Positions 43,616 through 53,055 of a stretch of 64,000 nucleotides of DNA are shown here, piece by piece. The notes under the pieces are model-generated. The model was not told the origin of the DNA. It was given only the letters and a program-made list of their open reading frames with translations, and did no database searches. The stretch covers positions 62,001 to 126,000 of the forward strand of contig NZ_NJIG01000004.1 of assembly GCF_002209535.1 (NCBI RefSeq), given 5' to 3'. Both the position numbers and the translations under genes were made by a program. How positions within the stretch are numbered: position 1 is the stretch's first letter; the number at the start of each line of letters is the position of its first letter. The DNA comes from Achromobacter marplatensis. Its GTDB lineage: Bacteria > Pseudomonadota > Gammaproteobacteria > Burkholderiales > Burkholderiaceae_B.

Positions 43616-43681
43616 AGTGCCATCATGGATAGCGAAGATTCGGGGTCGCAGGAAGGAAAACAGGGCCCGAAGGCCCTTGCG

Positions 43682-44767
43682 TTATTCAGCCAGACTCTCG
43701 GCTATTTTGTCTGCTGCGCTACCGTCGCCATATGGGCTGGTAGGCGTAGGCTGATGAGTTAGTGCCATCCCGATGGCCGAGAGGATGCCCTCCACCGATG
43801 TCGGGGGCGCCAAGCGGTTCCAGCCGGCGTCGACCAGTTCCGTCCATTCGGTTTCGTCGCGCACAGTGACGCAGGGTCGCTCATGGAAGAATGCTTCCTT
43901 CTGGACGCCGCCGGAGTCGGTCAGGACCAGCTTGCAGTACTTCTCCAGTTGCACCATGTCGAGGTAGCCGACGGGCTCGACCAGCTTGATGCGGCTTGCG
44001 AGTTTGTCCCGCAGGCCGAGCTTTTCCAGGATGTTGCGCGTGCGCGGATGCAGCGGCCACACCACTTCATGGTCGGCGCCAACTTGCATCAATGCATTGA
44101 CGATAATGCCGAGCCGTTGGGGATCGTCGGTATTTTCGGCGCGGTGGATCGTCACCAGGATGTACTGCCCCGGCGTTAATCCGAAGCGCGCCAGTGCGCC
44201 GCCTTCGGCGTTGACTCGGGTGCCCTGGAAACGGGCCACGTCCAGCATGACATCGCCCACCTGGATGATGCGCGAAGGATCCATGCCCTCGCGGATCAGG
44301 TGCGCAGTGGCGGTATCCGTCGGTGTATAGAGCCAGCGCGATACGCGATCCGTCAGAACGCGGTTGACCTCTTCCGGCATGCGCATGTTGAACGAACGCA
44401 GTCCCGCTTCGACGTGGGCCACCGGGATATGCAGCTTGGCGGCCACCAGGGCGCCGGCCAACGTCGAGTTGGTGTCGCCGTAGACCAGGACCGCGTCCGG
44501 ACGTTCGTCCTGCACGACGCGTTCCAGTTCGATCAGCATGCGGCCGGTCATCTCGCCGTGGCCGCCTCCGTGTATGTCCAGCTGATGCTCGGGTTGCTTC
44601 ATGCCGAGTTCGTCGAAGAACACATCAGACATGTTGGCGTCGAAATGCTGGCCCGTATGGACCAGCACTTCGGATAGCTGCGGGTGCCGGGCGATGGCCG
44701 CCGACACCACGCTGGCTTTGATGAACTGCGGGCGGGCCCCCAGGACGGTCAGGATCTTCTTGGTCAT
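43682..44767 (-). CDS. wbpI: UDP-2,3-diacetamido uronate 2-epimerase (WbpI/WecB family)
   Basis: A 361-residue non-hydrolysing UDP-GlcNAc 2-epimerase-fold protein: TVLGARPQFIKASVV, VHTGQHFDANMSDVFFDEL, VYGDTNSTLAGALVAAKL, HVEAGLRSFNMRMPEEVNRVLTD and LTDSGGVQKEAF. In context it makes UDP-ManNAc3NAcA from the gluco form. The ATG at 44767 lies 2 bp after the aminotransferase stop. Confidence 0.88.
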   Translation of the reverse strand: MTKKILTVLGARPQFIKASVVSAAIARHPQLSEVLVHTGQHFDANMSDVFFDELGMKQPEHQLDIHGGGHGEMTGRMLIELERVVQDERPDAVLVYGDTNSTLAGALVAAKLHIPVAHVEAGLRSFNMRMPEEVNRVLTDRVSRWLYTPTDTATAHLIREGMDPSRIIQVGDVMLDVARFQGTRVNAEGGALARFGLTPGQYILVTIHRAENTDDPQRLGIIVNALMQVGADHEVVWPLHPRTRNILEKLGLRDKLASRIKLVEPVGYLDMVQLEKYCKLVLTDSGGVQKEAFFHERPCVTVRDETEWTELVDAGWNRLAPPTSVEGILSAIGMALTHQPTPTSPYGDGSAADKIAESLAE

Positions 44768-44769
44768 AT

Positions 44770-45873
44770 TCAACGGGCGAGTGCGGCGCGGACGGTAGCG
44801 ACGATCTGATCTTGCGTGGCCTCGTCAAGATCGGGATGCATTGGCAGGCTCATGACGCGTTCCGCCAACATGTCCGAAACCGGGGTCGCGCCTTCGCCGT
44901 CAGCGAACGCTGCATACGCCGGTTGCGCGTGAATAGGGCGCGGGTAGTGGATCGCCGTCGGGATGCCGGCTTCCTTCAGGTGCGCGATCACGGCCTCGCG
45001 GTTCGGCACGATGACGGTGAACTGGGCCCAGACGCTGTCGCGGTCCGGGCGCACCGTCACGGTACGCGCCCCGTCCGGCAAATCTGCCAGCAATTGCTGG
45101 TAGCGGGCGCCGATCTTCAGGCGTTGTTCGACTTCCCATTCGAAGCGTTCCAGCTTGCCGAGCACCACTGCGCATTGCAGGGTGTCCATGCGGCCGCCGA
45201 CGCCGACGCGGGTGTGGTAGTAGCGGGCAGACTGGCCGTGCACGCGGATTTCGCGCATGGCCTGGGCCAACTCGTCATCGTTCGTGAACAGTGCGCCGCC
45301 ATCGCCATAACAGCCCAGCGGCTTGCTCGGGAAGAAGCTGGTGCAGCCGATGGTCGACAGATTGCAGCTTTTCTTGCCCTTATACGAGGCGCCAAAGCTC
45401 TGCGCCGCGTCTTCGATAACCGCGATGCCGTGTTTGGCGCCGATCGCGTTGACCTCGTCCATGTCGCCGCACTGCCCGTACAGGGAGACGGGGATGATGG
45501 CCTTGGTGCGAGGCGTGATTTTGGCTTCGATTTCCGACACTTTGATGTTGCAGGTGTCGGGCTCGACGTCGACGAACACCGGCACGGCGCCCAGCAACAC
45601 GATGACCTCGGCCGTGGCGACGAACGTGAACGACGTGGTGATGACTTCGTCGCCCGCCTTCACGCCCAGTGCCATCAACGCAATCAGCAAAGCCTCGGTG
45701 CCCGAGGCTACCGTGATGCAATGCTTGGCGCCGGTGTACGCGGCCAGGGCGGTTTCCAGTTCCTTGACCTCGGGACCCATGATGTACTGCCCATGATCCA
45801 GGACTTTCTGGATACGGGAGTTGATCGGATCGCGCAGGACTTGGTACTGTTTTTTCAGGTCAATGAATTGCAT
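44770..45873 (-). CDS. wbpE: UDP-3-keto-uronate aminotransferase (WbpE type)
   Basis: A 367-residue DegT/DnrJ/EryC1 PLP enzyme starting MQFIDLKKQYQVL. PLP Lys184 lies in CTSFFPSKPLGCYGDGGAL, matching WbpE Lys185. It transfers an amino group from glutamate to C3 of the 3-keto-GlcNAcA nucleotide sugar made by WbpB. The gene sits 5 bp downstream of wbpD. Confidence 0.92.
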   Translation of the reverse strand: MQFIDLKKQYQVLRDPINSRIQKVLDHGQYIMGPEVKELETALAAYTGAKHCITVASGTEALLIALMALGVKAGDEVITTSFTFVATAEVIVLLGAVPVFVDVEPDTCNIKVSEIEAKITPRTKAIIPVSLYGQCGDMDEVNAIGAKHGIAVIEDAAQSFGASYKGKKSCNLSTIGCTSFFPSKPLGCYGDGGALFTNDDELAQAMREIRVHGQSARYYHTRVGVGGRMDTLQCAVVLGKLERFEWEVEQRLKIGARYQQLLADLPDGARTVTVRPDRDSVWAQFTVIVPNREAVIAHLKEAGIPTAIHYPRPIHAQPAYAAFADGEGATPVSDMLAERVMSLPMHPDLDEATQDQIVATVRAALAR

Positions 45874-45878
45874 GGTGT

Positions 45879-46448
45879 TTACGCCTGTTGGCAGACGCCA
45901 TCCTTCAAAATATAGGTTTCGCCCGTATGTGCGCACGTGGCCTGGCCGTTGCCGGTCAGGGGCAGGTCGAGCTGTTCGCCATAGCGGCTCATCCAGCCGA
46001 TCTGCTTGGCAGGCACGCCCACAACGAGGGCATAGTCAGGCACGTCTTTATTGACGACGGCGCCCGCGCCGACGAAGGCGTAGCGTCCTACGGTGGCGCC
46101 GCACACGATCGTGCTGTTGGCACCCAGCGTGGCGCCCTGGCGCACCAGCGTGTTGCGGTATTCGTTCTTGCGTTCGATGGCCGCCCGCGGGTTGTAGACA
46201 TTGGTGAACACCATGCTCGGGCCGCAGAACACGTCGTCTTCGAGCGTCACATTGTCGTAGACGGATACGTTGTTCTGGATCTTGACGCGATCACCGATCT
46301 TGACCTTGTTGCCGACGAACACGTTCTGGCCCAGCGAGCAGCCTTCGCCGATAACGGCGCCGCCACAGACGTGGACCCAATGCCATACCCGGCTGGTCGT
46401 GCCGATTTGGGCGCCGTCATCAACGATAGCAGTGGAATGGATGCTCAT
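45879..46448 (-). CDS. wbpD: UDP-3-amino-uronate N-acetyltransferase (WbpD type)
   Basis: A 189-residue left-handed beta-helix hexapeptide acetyltransferase with repeats from [20 protein letters not shown] to [19 protein letters not shown]. It acetylates the 3-amino group from acetyl-CoA, giving UDP-GlcNAc3NAcA. The ATG at 46448 starts [16 protein letters not shown]. It is flanked at 4-5 bp by wbpB and wbpE. Confidence 0.92.
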   Translation of the reverse strand: MSIHSTAIVDDGAQIGTTSRVWHWVHVCGGAVIGEGCSLGQNVFVGNKVKIGDRVKIQNNVSVYDNVTLEDDVFCGPSMVFTNVYNPRAAIERKNEYRNTLVRQGATLGANSTIVCGATVGRYAFVGAGAVVNKDVPDYALVVGVPAKQIGWMSRYGEQLDLPLTGNGQATCAHTGETYILKDGVCQQA

Positions 46449-46452
46449 GGGA

Positions 46453-47505
46453 TCAGTCCAGCGGCAGCGGAACGCGCACGCCATCGCGGGCGGAGCGGTA
46501 CATGGCGGTCAGCAGCGCCAGGGACTGCAGGCCTTCGCGGCCGTCGGTCTCCGGTTCGCATTCGCCGCGCAGCGTGCGGATGACGTTGTCGTAATACAGC
46601 GGGTGGCCAAAGCCGTAGACCGAAGTCGTTTCGTAGTTGGCTTCGCGGATCTTGGTGTCGTCGGGGTGCTCGTCAGCGAATTTCCATTCGTCGATTCGGT
46701 TGACGGCCACGCCGCCCACGCGGACAGTGCCCTTCTCGCCCAGGATGGTGATCGAGCCTTCCAGGTTCTGCGGGTAGGTCAGCATGGTGACGTTGATCGA
46801 GCCCATGGCGCCATGGCGCCAGCGCACTGCTGCTACACCGGTGTCTTCCGCTTCGATGCGGCGCGCAAGGGTAGCCGTGAAGGCATAGACGCTTTCGACC
46901 GGGCCGACCAGCCAGTCGAGCAGGTCGACATAGTGGCTGGCCTGGTTCATGAATGCGCCACCATCCCACTCCCACTTTCCGCGCCAACGGGCCGCGTCGT
47001 AGTAATCTTGCGGTCGCGTCCAGAAGACGTTGACGGTGACCATGTAGATCCGGCCGAAGCGGCCTTGGTCGATGGCCTTCTTCAGCAGCTGCAGGGTGGC
47101 ATTGCGGCGGTTCTGCTTGACGACGAAGAGGCGGACCCCGGCTTCGTCACAGGCCTTGACCATGCGCTTGCCGTCTTCCCAGCGCGTGGCCATGGGTTTT
47201 TCGCTGATGACGTGGCGACCGGACTGGGCGATCTCGATGGCTTGCCACGGGTGCAGGCCAGAGGGCGTGGCCAGGATTACGGCGTCAGCAGTGCTGTTGG
47301 CCAGCAGTTCGGTCAACGAGGAATAGGGGGTAGCGCCCGTCGCTTCGGCGGCAGCCTTCAATGCGTCAGGGTTGGTGTCGCAAACTTCTACCAGTTCGGC
47401 CCTGTCCCCGTGCTGGGTGATCGCGCCGATGTGATTCTTGGAGATGCGTCCACAGCCCACAATGGCAAAACGCAGCTTCCGGTCAGTAACGGGATTGATG
47501 GTCAT
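46453..47505 (-). CDS. wbpB: UDP-GlcNAcA 3-dehydrogenase (WbpB/WlbA type)
   Basis: A 350-residue Gfo/Idh/MocA oxidoreductase. The NAD site is [16 protein letters not shown], the catalytic Lys in VISEKPMAT, and [16 protein letters not shown] lies in the substrate domain. It oxidises C3 of UDP-GlcNAcA at the head of the operon. Its substrate requires a UDP-GlcNAc 6-dehydrogenase, which is not in this window. The start at 47505 has a weak ribosome-binding site. Confidence 0.92.
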   Translation of the reverse strand: MTINPVTDRKLRFAIVGCGRISKNHIGAITQHGDRAELVEVCDTNPDALKAAAEATGATPYSSLTELLANSTADAVILATPSGLHPWQAIEIAQSGRHVISEKPMATRWEDGKRMVKACDEAGVRLFVVKQNRRNATLQLLKKAIDQGRFGRIYMVTVNVFWTRPQDYYDAARWRGKWEWDGGAFMNQASHYVDLLDWLVGPVESVYAFTATLARRIEAEDTGVAAVRWRHGAMGSINVTMLTYPQNLEGSITILGEKGTVRVGGVAVNRIDEWKFADEHPDDTKIREANYETTSVYGFGHPLYYDNVIRTLRGECEPETDGREGLQSLALLTAMYRSARDGVRVPLPLD

Positions 47506-47563
47506 CAGATTGTTTTGATGTAAATTGCCGGGGTTATTTGGACCCACCCGGGGTTAGACAGTA

Positions 47564-47590
47564 ATAATACTTGAATCCCCTGGGTGTCCA
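47564..47590 (-). promoter_or_regulatory. Possible promoter of the polysaccharide operon
   Basis: On the minus strand TGGACA (47585-47590) and TATTAT (47564-47569) are separated by 15 bp, slightly short. The region lies between the divergent wbpB and waaC genes. On the plus strand TTGAAT (47571-47576) and TGTAAA (47595-47600), 18 bp apart, could serve waaC. Confidence 0.35.
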
Positions 47591-47617
47591 CGAATGTAAA
47601 CATCCAATTTCTTATTG

Positions 47618-48649
47618 ATGCCTACTCGCATTCTCATCGTTCGAACATCGTCACTTGGCGATCTAGTGCATATGTTGCCTGCTATTACCGATATTGCCCG
47701 CCATGTGCCGGACGCGGAGATAGATTGGGTGGCGGAAGAGGCTTTTGCCGAGATCCCGTCGTGGCACCCTGCGGTGAGTTCCGTGATCAAAGTGGCACAC
47801 CGCCGGTGGCGAAAAGCCTGGTGGTCGCAGCAGGTGCGGGCAGAACGTAAAGCGTTGCGCGAACGCCTGCGCGAAAAGCAATATGACGTCGTGCTGGATA
47901 TGCAGGCCTTACTGAAGTCCGCCTGGCTGGTGCGTCAAACACGCGGCGTTCGCCACGGTCTGGATTGGCGATCCGCACGCGAACCGTTGGCATCGTTGTT
48001 TTACAACGTGCGACATCGTGTGGAGTTTTGGCAGCCCGCAGTCATTCGGCAACGTAAATTGGCGGCACTGACTTTCGGTTACCAGCATGCCGGTTTGCCT
48101 GATTTCGGATTGCAAGAATTCGCGCGACTGGCGGCACAATCGCGCGATGTTTCCGATATTGTCGACCAAAATAATGTGGCGGATCTGCCACGTTTACATC
48201 ATTTGGATACCGATCGCGGCTACGCCGTGATCATGCCGTCGGCCAGCCGCGACGATAAATTGTGGCCCGAAGAGGACTGGCGGGCGGTTTTTCGCCGGTT
48301 GCGCGAAGCCGGTTGCACCTTGAAGCTGCTGGCAGGAAATGAATCTGAAGCCCAGCGCGCCGGCCTGCTGGTGGCGGGCATGGACGGGGCAGAGGTGATG
48401 CCCCGCATGGATCTGAGTTCGGTGGCCCGCCTGCTGGCGGGTTCGCGCCTGATGGTGGGCCTGGACAGCGGCCTGACCCATTTGTCCGCCGCCCTGGGCC
48501 GCCCCACCATTGGCATCTACCGCGCCTCCACTCCCGTGAGAACTCCGCTGGTCGGTTCGAACTACACCGCCAGCCTGGGCGACCGCGGCGCGTCGCCGTC
48601 GCGTGAAGCCGTGATGGCGGCGGTGGAGCAGGCATTGGCCGCCCAGTGA
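47618..48649 (+). CDS. waaC: LPS heptosyltransferase I
   Basis: A 343-residue GT9 enzyme. It starts PTRILIVRTSSLGDLVHMLPAITDIA and has [26 protein letters not shown] at the ADP-heptose site. It adds the first L-glycero-D-manno-heptose to Kdo of the inner core in the cytosol. The ATG at 47618 is preceded by an in-frame TTG. waaA follows after 1 bp. Confidence 0.93.
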   Translation: MPTRILIVRTSSLGDLVHMLPAITDIARHVPDAEIDWVAEEAFAEIPSWHPAVSSVIKVAHRRWRKAWWSQQVRAERKALRERLREKQYDVVLDMQALLKSAWLVRQTRGVRHGLDWRSAREPLASLFYNVRHRVEFWQPAVIRQRKLAALTFGYQHAGLPDFGLQEFARLAAQSRDVSDIVDQNNVADLPRLHHLDTDRGYAVIMPSASRDDKLWPEEDWRAVFRRLREAGCTLKLLAGNESEAQRAGLLVAGMDGAEVMPRMDLSSVARLLAGSRLMVGLDSGLTHLSAALGRPTIGIYRASTPVRTPLVGSNYTASLGDRGASPSREAVMAAVEQALAAQ

Positions 48650-48650
48650 C

Positions 48651-49973
48651 ATGAACCGCGGCGTCTACTCTCTGGCGCTCAGGGCATTGTCACCGCTGGT
48701 CTGGCTGTGGATGGCCCGTCGGGCCAAGCGCGCCGGCGGCGAATGGGGAATCTTCTCGCCAGAACGGTTTGGCCGTGCCGCAGCGCCGTCGCCGGCGGCA
48801 GCCGACGCCGTGCCTTTTTCGTCCTGGACGGCGCCCGTGTGGGTGCATGCCGTCAGCCTGGGCGAGACCCGCGCCGCCCAACCGCTGCTGCAGGCGTTGC
48901 TGGACCGCGGCCTGCCCGTCTTGTTGACCCACATGACGGCGACTGGCCGCGCCGAGGGCCAGCGCCTGTTTCCCCAGGCCATTGCCTGCGGACAATTGCG
49001 CCAGACGTGGCTGCCCTACGACTTTCCCGGTGCGACGCGTCGCTTCATGGATAGCTATCACCCCCGGTGCGGCCTGCTGATCGAACGCGAGATCTGGCCC
49101 AACCTGCTGGCGGCGGCCCGGCGCGTGCGCGTGCCGATGGCGCTGGTCAGCGCCCGGTTCTCGGCCTCGTCGCTGCGCCAGGCGAGCCGGATGGGCGGCG
49201 TGATGCGCGAAGCGCTGGCCGGCCTGGACCTGGTGCTGGCACAGACTGCCGAAGACGCAGGCAGGCTGGCGCAGGCGGGGGCCGCCGCGCCCATCGTCAC
49301 GGGCAATCTGAAATTCGATCTGGCCTTGCCGGCACCGCAGGTGCAGGCGGGCCGGGCGTGGCGGGCGCAGTTGGGCAGGCCCGTCCTGGCCGTGGCCAGC
49401 ACCCGGGAGGGCGAGGACAGCGGTTTCATCGCCGCGATCAAGCGGCATGCCGCCGCGCCGCGGGCGCCGGACGCCCCGTTGTTCCTGTTGATTCCCCGGC
49501 ATCCGCAGCGTTTTGACGAGGCGGCGCGCCAGTTGGCAGAGGCGGGGCTGGCGTTCGTGCGGCGTTCTGAGGGCACCGAGCCCGATCCGGACACCGTGGT
49601 GGTGCTGGGCGATACGCTGGGCGAGATGGCGTTCTATTACGCGGCGTCGGACGTGGCCATCGTTGCGGGCAGTTTTGCGCCGCTGGGCGGCCAGAATCTG
49701 ATCGAAGCCTGCGCCGCCGGCGTGCCCGTCATCGTTGGGCCGCACACGTTCAATTTCAAGCAGGCGGCGGAAGATGCGATCGCAGCGGGCGCGGTCTTGC
49801 GCGCGGCGGATACGGGGCAGGCGGTGGACAGCGCGATGGCCGTGCTTGCCGATGCGACGCGCCGGCAGGCAGCGAGTCAGGCGGCGCGTGCCTGGTTTGA
49901 TTCGCATGCCGGGGCAACGCGGCGGACCTTGGCCGCGCTTGCGCCCTGGCTGGACCGACCCGGCAGCACCTGA
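48651..49973 (+). CDS. waaA: Kdo transferase
   Basis: A 440-residue GT30 protein with a membrane-associated N-terminus (VYSLALRALSPLVWLWMARRAKR), the catalytic-base Glu in HAVSLGETRAAQPLL, EREIWPNLLAAARR, GNLKFD and FAPLGGQNLIEACAAGVPVIVGP. It transfers Kdo to lipid IVA at the inner membrane. A roughly 25-residue low-similarity insert (AAAPSPAAADAVPFSSWTA) sits before the acceptor domain. Confidence 0.93.
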   Translation: MNRGVYSLALRALSPLVWLWMARRAKRAGGEWGIFSPERFGRAAAPSPAAADAVPFSSWTAPVWVHAVSLGETRAAQPLLQALLDRGLPVLLTHMTATGRAEGQRLFPQAIACGQLRQTWLPYDFPGATRRFMDSYHPRCGLLIEREIWPNLLAAARRVRVPMALVSARFSASSLRQASRMGGVMREALAGLDLVLAQTAEDAGRLAQAGAAAPIVTGNLKFDLALPAPQVQAGRAWRAQLGRPVLAVASTREGEDSGFIAAIKRHAAAPRAPDAPLFLLIPRHPQRFDEAARQLAEAGLAFVRRSEGTEPDPDTVVVLGDTLGEMAFYYAASDVAIVAGSFAPLGGQNLIEACAAGVPVIVGPHTFNFKQAAEDAIAAGAVLRAADTGQAVDSAMAVLADATRRQAASQAARAWFDSHAGATRRTLAALAPWLDRPGST

Positions 49974-49996
49974 TCGGGCTTGCCCCGGGGGCAGGC

Positions 49997-50161
49997 CTAC
50001 GGCGCTTTACGGGGAACCAGCGTCACCGCGCCCGGGTTCAGCTCCTGGCTGAAACGGCGGGTGTCGCGGCCTTCGTCTTCGGGCCGTATGCCGATCCAGC
50101 CTTGGCCCAGCGCCGCTATCCACAGATTGGCCAGCAGGATCAGGATGAAAAGCACTCGCAT
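49997..50161 (-). CDS. 54-residue single-pass membrane protein downstream of coaX
   Basis: A short ORF starting MRVLFILILLANLWIAALG (one transmembrane helix), followed by a charged, Arg-rich tail. It starts 12 bp after the coaX stop on the same strand and is therefore probably the third gene of the birA-coaX operon. I recall that betaproteobacterial coaX genes are often followed by a membrane protein with a SPOR domain that starts like this; here no SPOR domain is present. It could be a shortened relative or an independent small protein. Confidence 0.5.
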   Translation of the reverse strand: MRVLFILILLANLWIAALGQGWIGIRPEDEGRDTRRFSQELNPGAVTLVPRKAP

Positions 50162-50173
50162 GGCGGGCCTCGC

Positions 50174-50980
50174 TCAGGCGTTGGCGTCCAGGGTGGCGCG
50201 CGCCACCGCGGCCAGGCCGTCCAGGACGGGGTGATCCAGGTAGACCGGCACCGGAGCGGCGCCGAACGCGCCGCCGGCATCCGCCAGCAGGCGCTCGATT
50301 TCCTGATGCACTTCCGGCCAACCGCCGCCCGCCGCGTAGATCTGTGGGGTCTGGCCATAGCGCTGACGGCCGGCCAACCATTGGCGCACGACGGCGCCGG
50401 CCTGGGCCGCGGCGATGCCCGAGGCGATGGCTTCGTGCGTGTCGACGGGGTAGGCCACGACCTGGCCCTCGGCGATGGGCAGGTTGGCGGTGCCGTGGGC
50501 GAGCGACGTGCGCATCATGGCCGGGCCGGGCAGGATCAGGCCGCCGGCGAAGACGTTGTCGGGGCCCACCGTATCGATGGTGGTGGCGGTGCCGAAGCTG
50601 GCCAGCAGGAAGGGCGGGTGCGCGCCGGGCAGGCGCGACAGCACGCCCAGGAGCGAAGCCCAGCGGTCCGCGCCCAGTTGCGTGGGCACGCGGTAGCTGT
50701 TGACGAGTCCCAAGGTGCTGGCCTGTGAAGGCGACCAGGTGACCGCACAGCCGTGTTTTTGCAGGATGGCGGAAATGGCGGTGCCGCGGGCGTCGCCCGC
50801 CACGTTCACGCCCACCGCGCGCACCGGGCGGCGCGGCAGGGCGGCCAGCCAGCGGTCCAGCGCATCCAGGTCCAGGCCGTCGAACGCGACCGCCGCCGGT
50901 TCGCGCGGCATGTCGGGGTTGCTGGCGTCCAGCCAACCCACCTTGAGACGGCTGTTGCCGGAGTCGATGAGAATAATCAT
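50174..50980 (-). CDS. coaX: Type III pantothenate kinase (Baf/CoaX)
   Basis: A 268-residue ASKHA-fold kinase. The phosphate loop [60 protein letters not shown] and the late AAGGGW are the CoaX signatures. It phosphorylates pantothenate as the first step of CoA synthesis. In Bordetella the same protein was first named Baf (Bvg accessory factor). Its start overlaps the birA stop as ATGA. Confidence 0.93.
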   Translation of the reverse strand: MIILIDSGNSRLKVGWLDASNPDMPREPAAVAFDGLDLDALDRWLAALPRRPVRAVGVNVAGDARGTAISAILQKHGCAVTWSPSQASTLGLVNSYRVPTQLGADRWASLLGVLSRLPGAHPPFLLASFGTATTIDTVGPDNVFAGGLILPGPAMMRTSLAHGTANLPIAEGQVVAYPVDTHEAIASGIAAAQAGAVVRQWLAGRQRYGQTPQIYAAGGGWPEVHQEIERLLADAGGAFGAAPVPVYLDHPVLDGLAAVARATLDANA

Positions 50981-51828
50981 GCTTGGCGTCGAATCGAAAT
51001 TTCGCCGACCGAAATCGGTGTGGCGCCCTCGGGCGTGCGCACCAGCAGGCGGCCTTGCTCGTCCACACCGCTGGCAGCGCCGCTAAGCAGGATATCGCCT
51101 TTCTCCAGCACGTTGACCGTACGGCCCGCCAGGGCGTCCACCTGGTCGAAACGCTGCCGGAATGCCGCGAAACCGCTGCGCTCCAGCGCCTGGACGGCTT
51201 CGTGCCAGGCGGTGGCGCTGGCGCAAATCAGGTCGGCGGCGGTGGCCAGCCGGTGCGATTGGGCCTGCACTTGCGTCCAGTCGGCGACCTCGCGGCCCAG
51301 CGTCCGGGACAGTTCGGCCGCGTCGATCAGGTTTACGCCCATACCTATGACGACGGTGTAGCCGGCCTCGCGGCCGCCGGGGTTGCGGGTGGTTTCCACC
51401 AGCACGCCCGCCAGTTTGGCGTCATGCCATTGGACGTCGTTGGGCCACTTCATGCACAGGCCGCGGGCGTCCGGGCCGGCGACGGCGCGCAGGGCTTCGC
51501 AGGCGGCGACGCCGGCCAGCGGGGACAGTGCGGGCAATTGCGCGGCCGGCAGGTGCACGTCGAACGCGCACGAGAACATCAGCGTGGAGCCCGATCGGTT
51601 CTGCCAGGGGCGGCCGGCGCGGCCGCGGCCGGTTTCCTGCAGATGGGTGCCCAGCAGCCAGGGCTTGCCGACGCCGGCGCCCGAGCGGGCGCGGGCCAGC
51701 AGGTCGGCGTTGGTCGACCCGGTGCTGCCTGTCCAGGCAATGTCTTGGAATACGGGCAGGCGCGAGCCTAGCTCCCGGGCCAGGGCTTCCGGCGCGGGCA
51801 GGTCGATAGGGCGGACGTGATCGGACAT
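50977..51828 (-). CDS. birA: Biotin-[acetyl-CoA-carboxylase] ligase
   Basis: A 283-residue protein with the catalytic domain ([44 protein letters not shown]) and the C-terminal SH3-like domain. The N-terminal winged helix of E. coli BirA is missing, so this is a monofunctional ligase and not a repressor. The ATG at 51828 was chosen for family length. It is divergent from the MCE operon across 96 bp. Confidence 0.92.
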   Translation of the reverse strand: MSDHVRPIDLPAPEALARELGSRLPVFQDIAWTGSTGSTNADLLARARSGAGVGKPWLLGTHLQETGRGRAGRPWQNRSGSTLMFSCAFDVHLPAAQLPALSPLAGVAACEALRAVAGPDARGLCMKWPNDVQWHDAKLAGVLVETTRNPGGREAGYTVVIGMGVNLIDAAELSRTLGREVADWTQVQAQSHRLATAADLICASATAWHEAVQALERSGFAAFRQRFDQVDALAGRTVNVLEKGDILLSGAASGVDEQGRLLVRTPEGATPISVGEISIRRQA

Positions 51829-51924
51829 GGCGGCGATTGTAGGGCACGCGGCCCCCCTCACGCGGCCTTTCGGCCTTCAAGCGTTTATGATTGGCGATAC
51901 ATTTTGCATCGGTCCCCTGCCTAC

Positions 51925-53055
51925 ATGCCGCAAACCGCTTCACCCGCGTCCGCCGCCGCACCATTCCGTCAGGACGGGAACGCCTGCCACGTCGCGGGCG
52001 ACTGGAGCGTCCTGGCCCTGGCCGAGGCGGGCGAAGTCGAACGCCGGCGCTCGGCATTGGCCCGCGCCGTCCAGGACGGCGTGCGTTGGGATCTGCACGG
52101 CATCAGCCGGCTGGACACCATCGGCGCCTTGCTCATCTGGCAGGCCTGGGGCGAAAAGCTGCCCGAACGGGTGCGCTGGTCGGCCGGCCAGCAAGACGTT
52201 TTCAACGCGCTGGCCATGAACAAGGGCGGCGCCCGGGCGCCCGAGCCCAAAGCCGAATCCTGGGGGTGGGTGCGCGCCCTGGGCGGCGCGATCTTCCGGG
52301 GCGCCGAAAACGGCCGGGCGCTCTTGGTCATGCTGGGCCAGCTGGTGCTGGATTTCGGCGCCATGCTGCGCCGTCCGCGGCTGGGCCCCTGGCGCGAGAT
52401 CTCGGCGCAGGTGTACCGCACCGGCGCGCAGGCGCTGGGCATCACGGCGCTGGTCGGCTTCCTGATCGGGGTGGTGCTGTCCTACCTGTCGGCGCAGCAA
52501 CTGCAGATGATCGGCGCCGACCGCTTCATCGTGCGGCTGCTGGGTGTCTCCATCGTGCGCGAACTGGGGCCCGTGCTGGCCGCCATCCTGGTGGCAGGGC
52601 GATCGGGGTCGGCCATCACAGCCCAGATTGGCGTCATGCGCGTGACGCAGGAACTGGATGCGATGCTGGTCATGGGCATCTCGCACGGCCAGCGGCTGAT
52701 CCTGCCGCGGGTGCTTGCGCTGGCCGTGACGATGCCGCTGCTGGTGCTGTGGACGGACGCGATGGCGATCCTGGGGGGCATGCTGGCTGCCCAGATGCAG
52801 CTGGGCGTATCGGCGCAGTGGTTCCTGACATCGTTGCCGGACGCCATCTCCCTGACCAATTATTGGATCGGCATCCTCAAGGGGGTGACCTTCGGCATCT
52901 TGATCGCACTGATCGCGTGCCATTTCGGCCTGCGCATCCAGCCCAACACGGAAAGCCTGGGCCGCGGCACCACCACGTCGGTCGTGACCTCGATCACCGG
53001 CGTGATCCTGCTGGATGCGCTGTACGCCATCATCTTCAGCTCGGTGGGCATCTGA
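51925..53055 (+). CDS. MlaE-type ABC permease with N-terminal STAS-like domain
   Basis: A 376-residue protein. The N-terminal 110 residues look like a STAS domain (WDLHGISRLDTIGALLIWQAWG). The MlaE permease with five or six helices follows: LGITALVGFLIGVVLSYLSAQQL, SIVRELGPVLAAILVAGRSGSA and the MRVTQELDAMLVMG coupling helix. It belongs to an MCE-type phospholipid-transport ABC system in the inner membrane. It is coupled to the ATPase gene by an overlapping stop/start. Confidence 0.88.
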   Translation: MPQTASPASAAAPFRQDGNACHVAGDWSVLALAEAGEVERRRSALARAVQDGVRWDLHGISRLDTIGALLIWQAWGEKLPERVRWSAGQQDVFNALAMNKGGARAPEPKAESWGWVRALGGAIFRGAENGRALLVMLGQLVLDFGAMLRRPRLGPWREISAQVYRTGAQALGITALVGFLIGVVLSYLSAQQLQMIGADRFIVRLLGVSIVRELGPVLAAILVAGRSGSAITAQIGVMRVTQELDAMLVMGISHGQRLILPRVLALAVTMPLLVLWTDAMAILGGMLAAQMQLGVSAQWFLTSLPDAISLTNYWIGILKGVTFGILIALIACHFGLRIQPNTESLGRGTTTSVVTSITGVILLDALYAIIFSSVGI

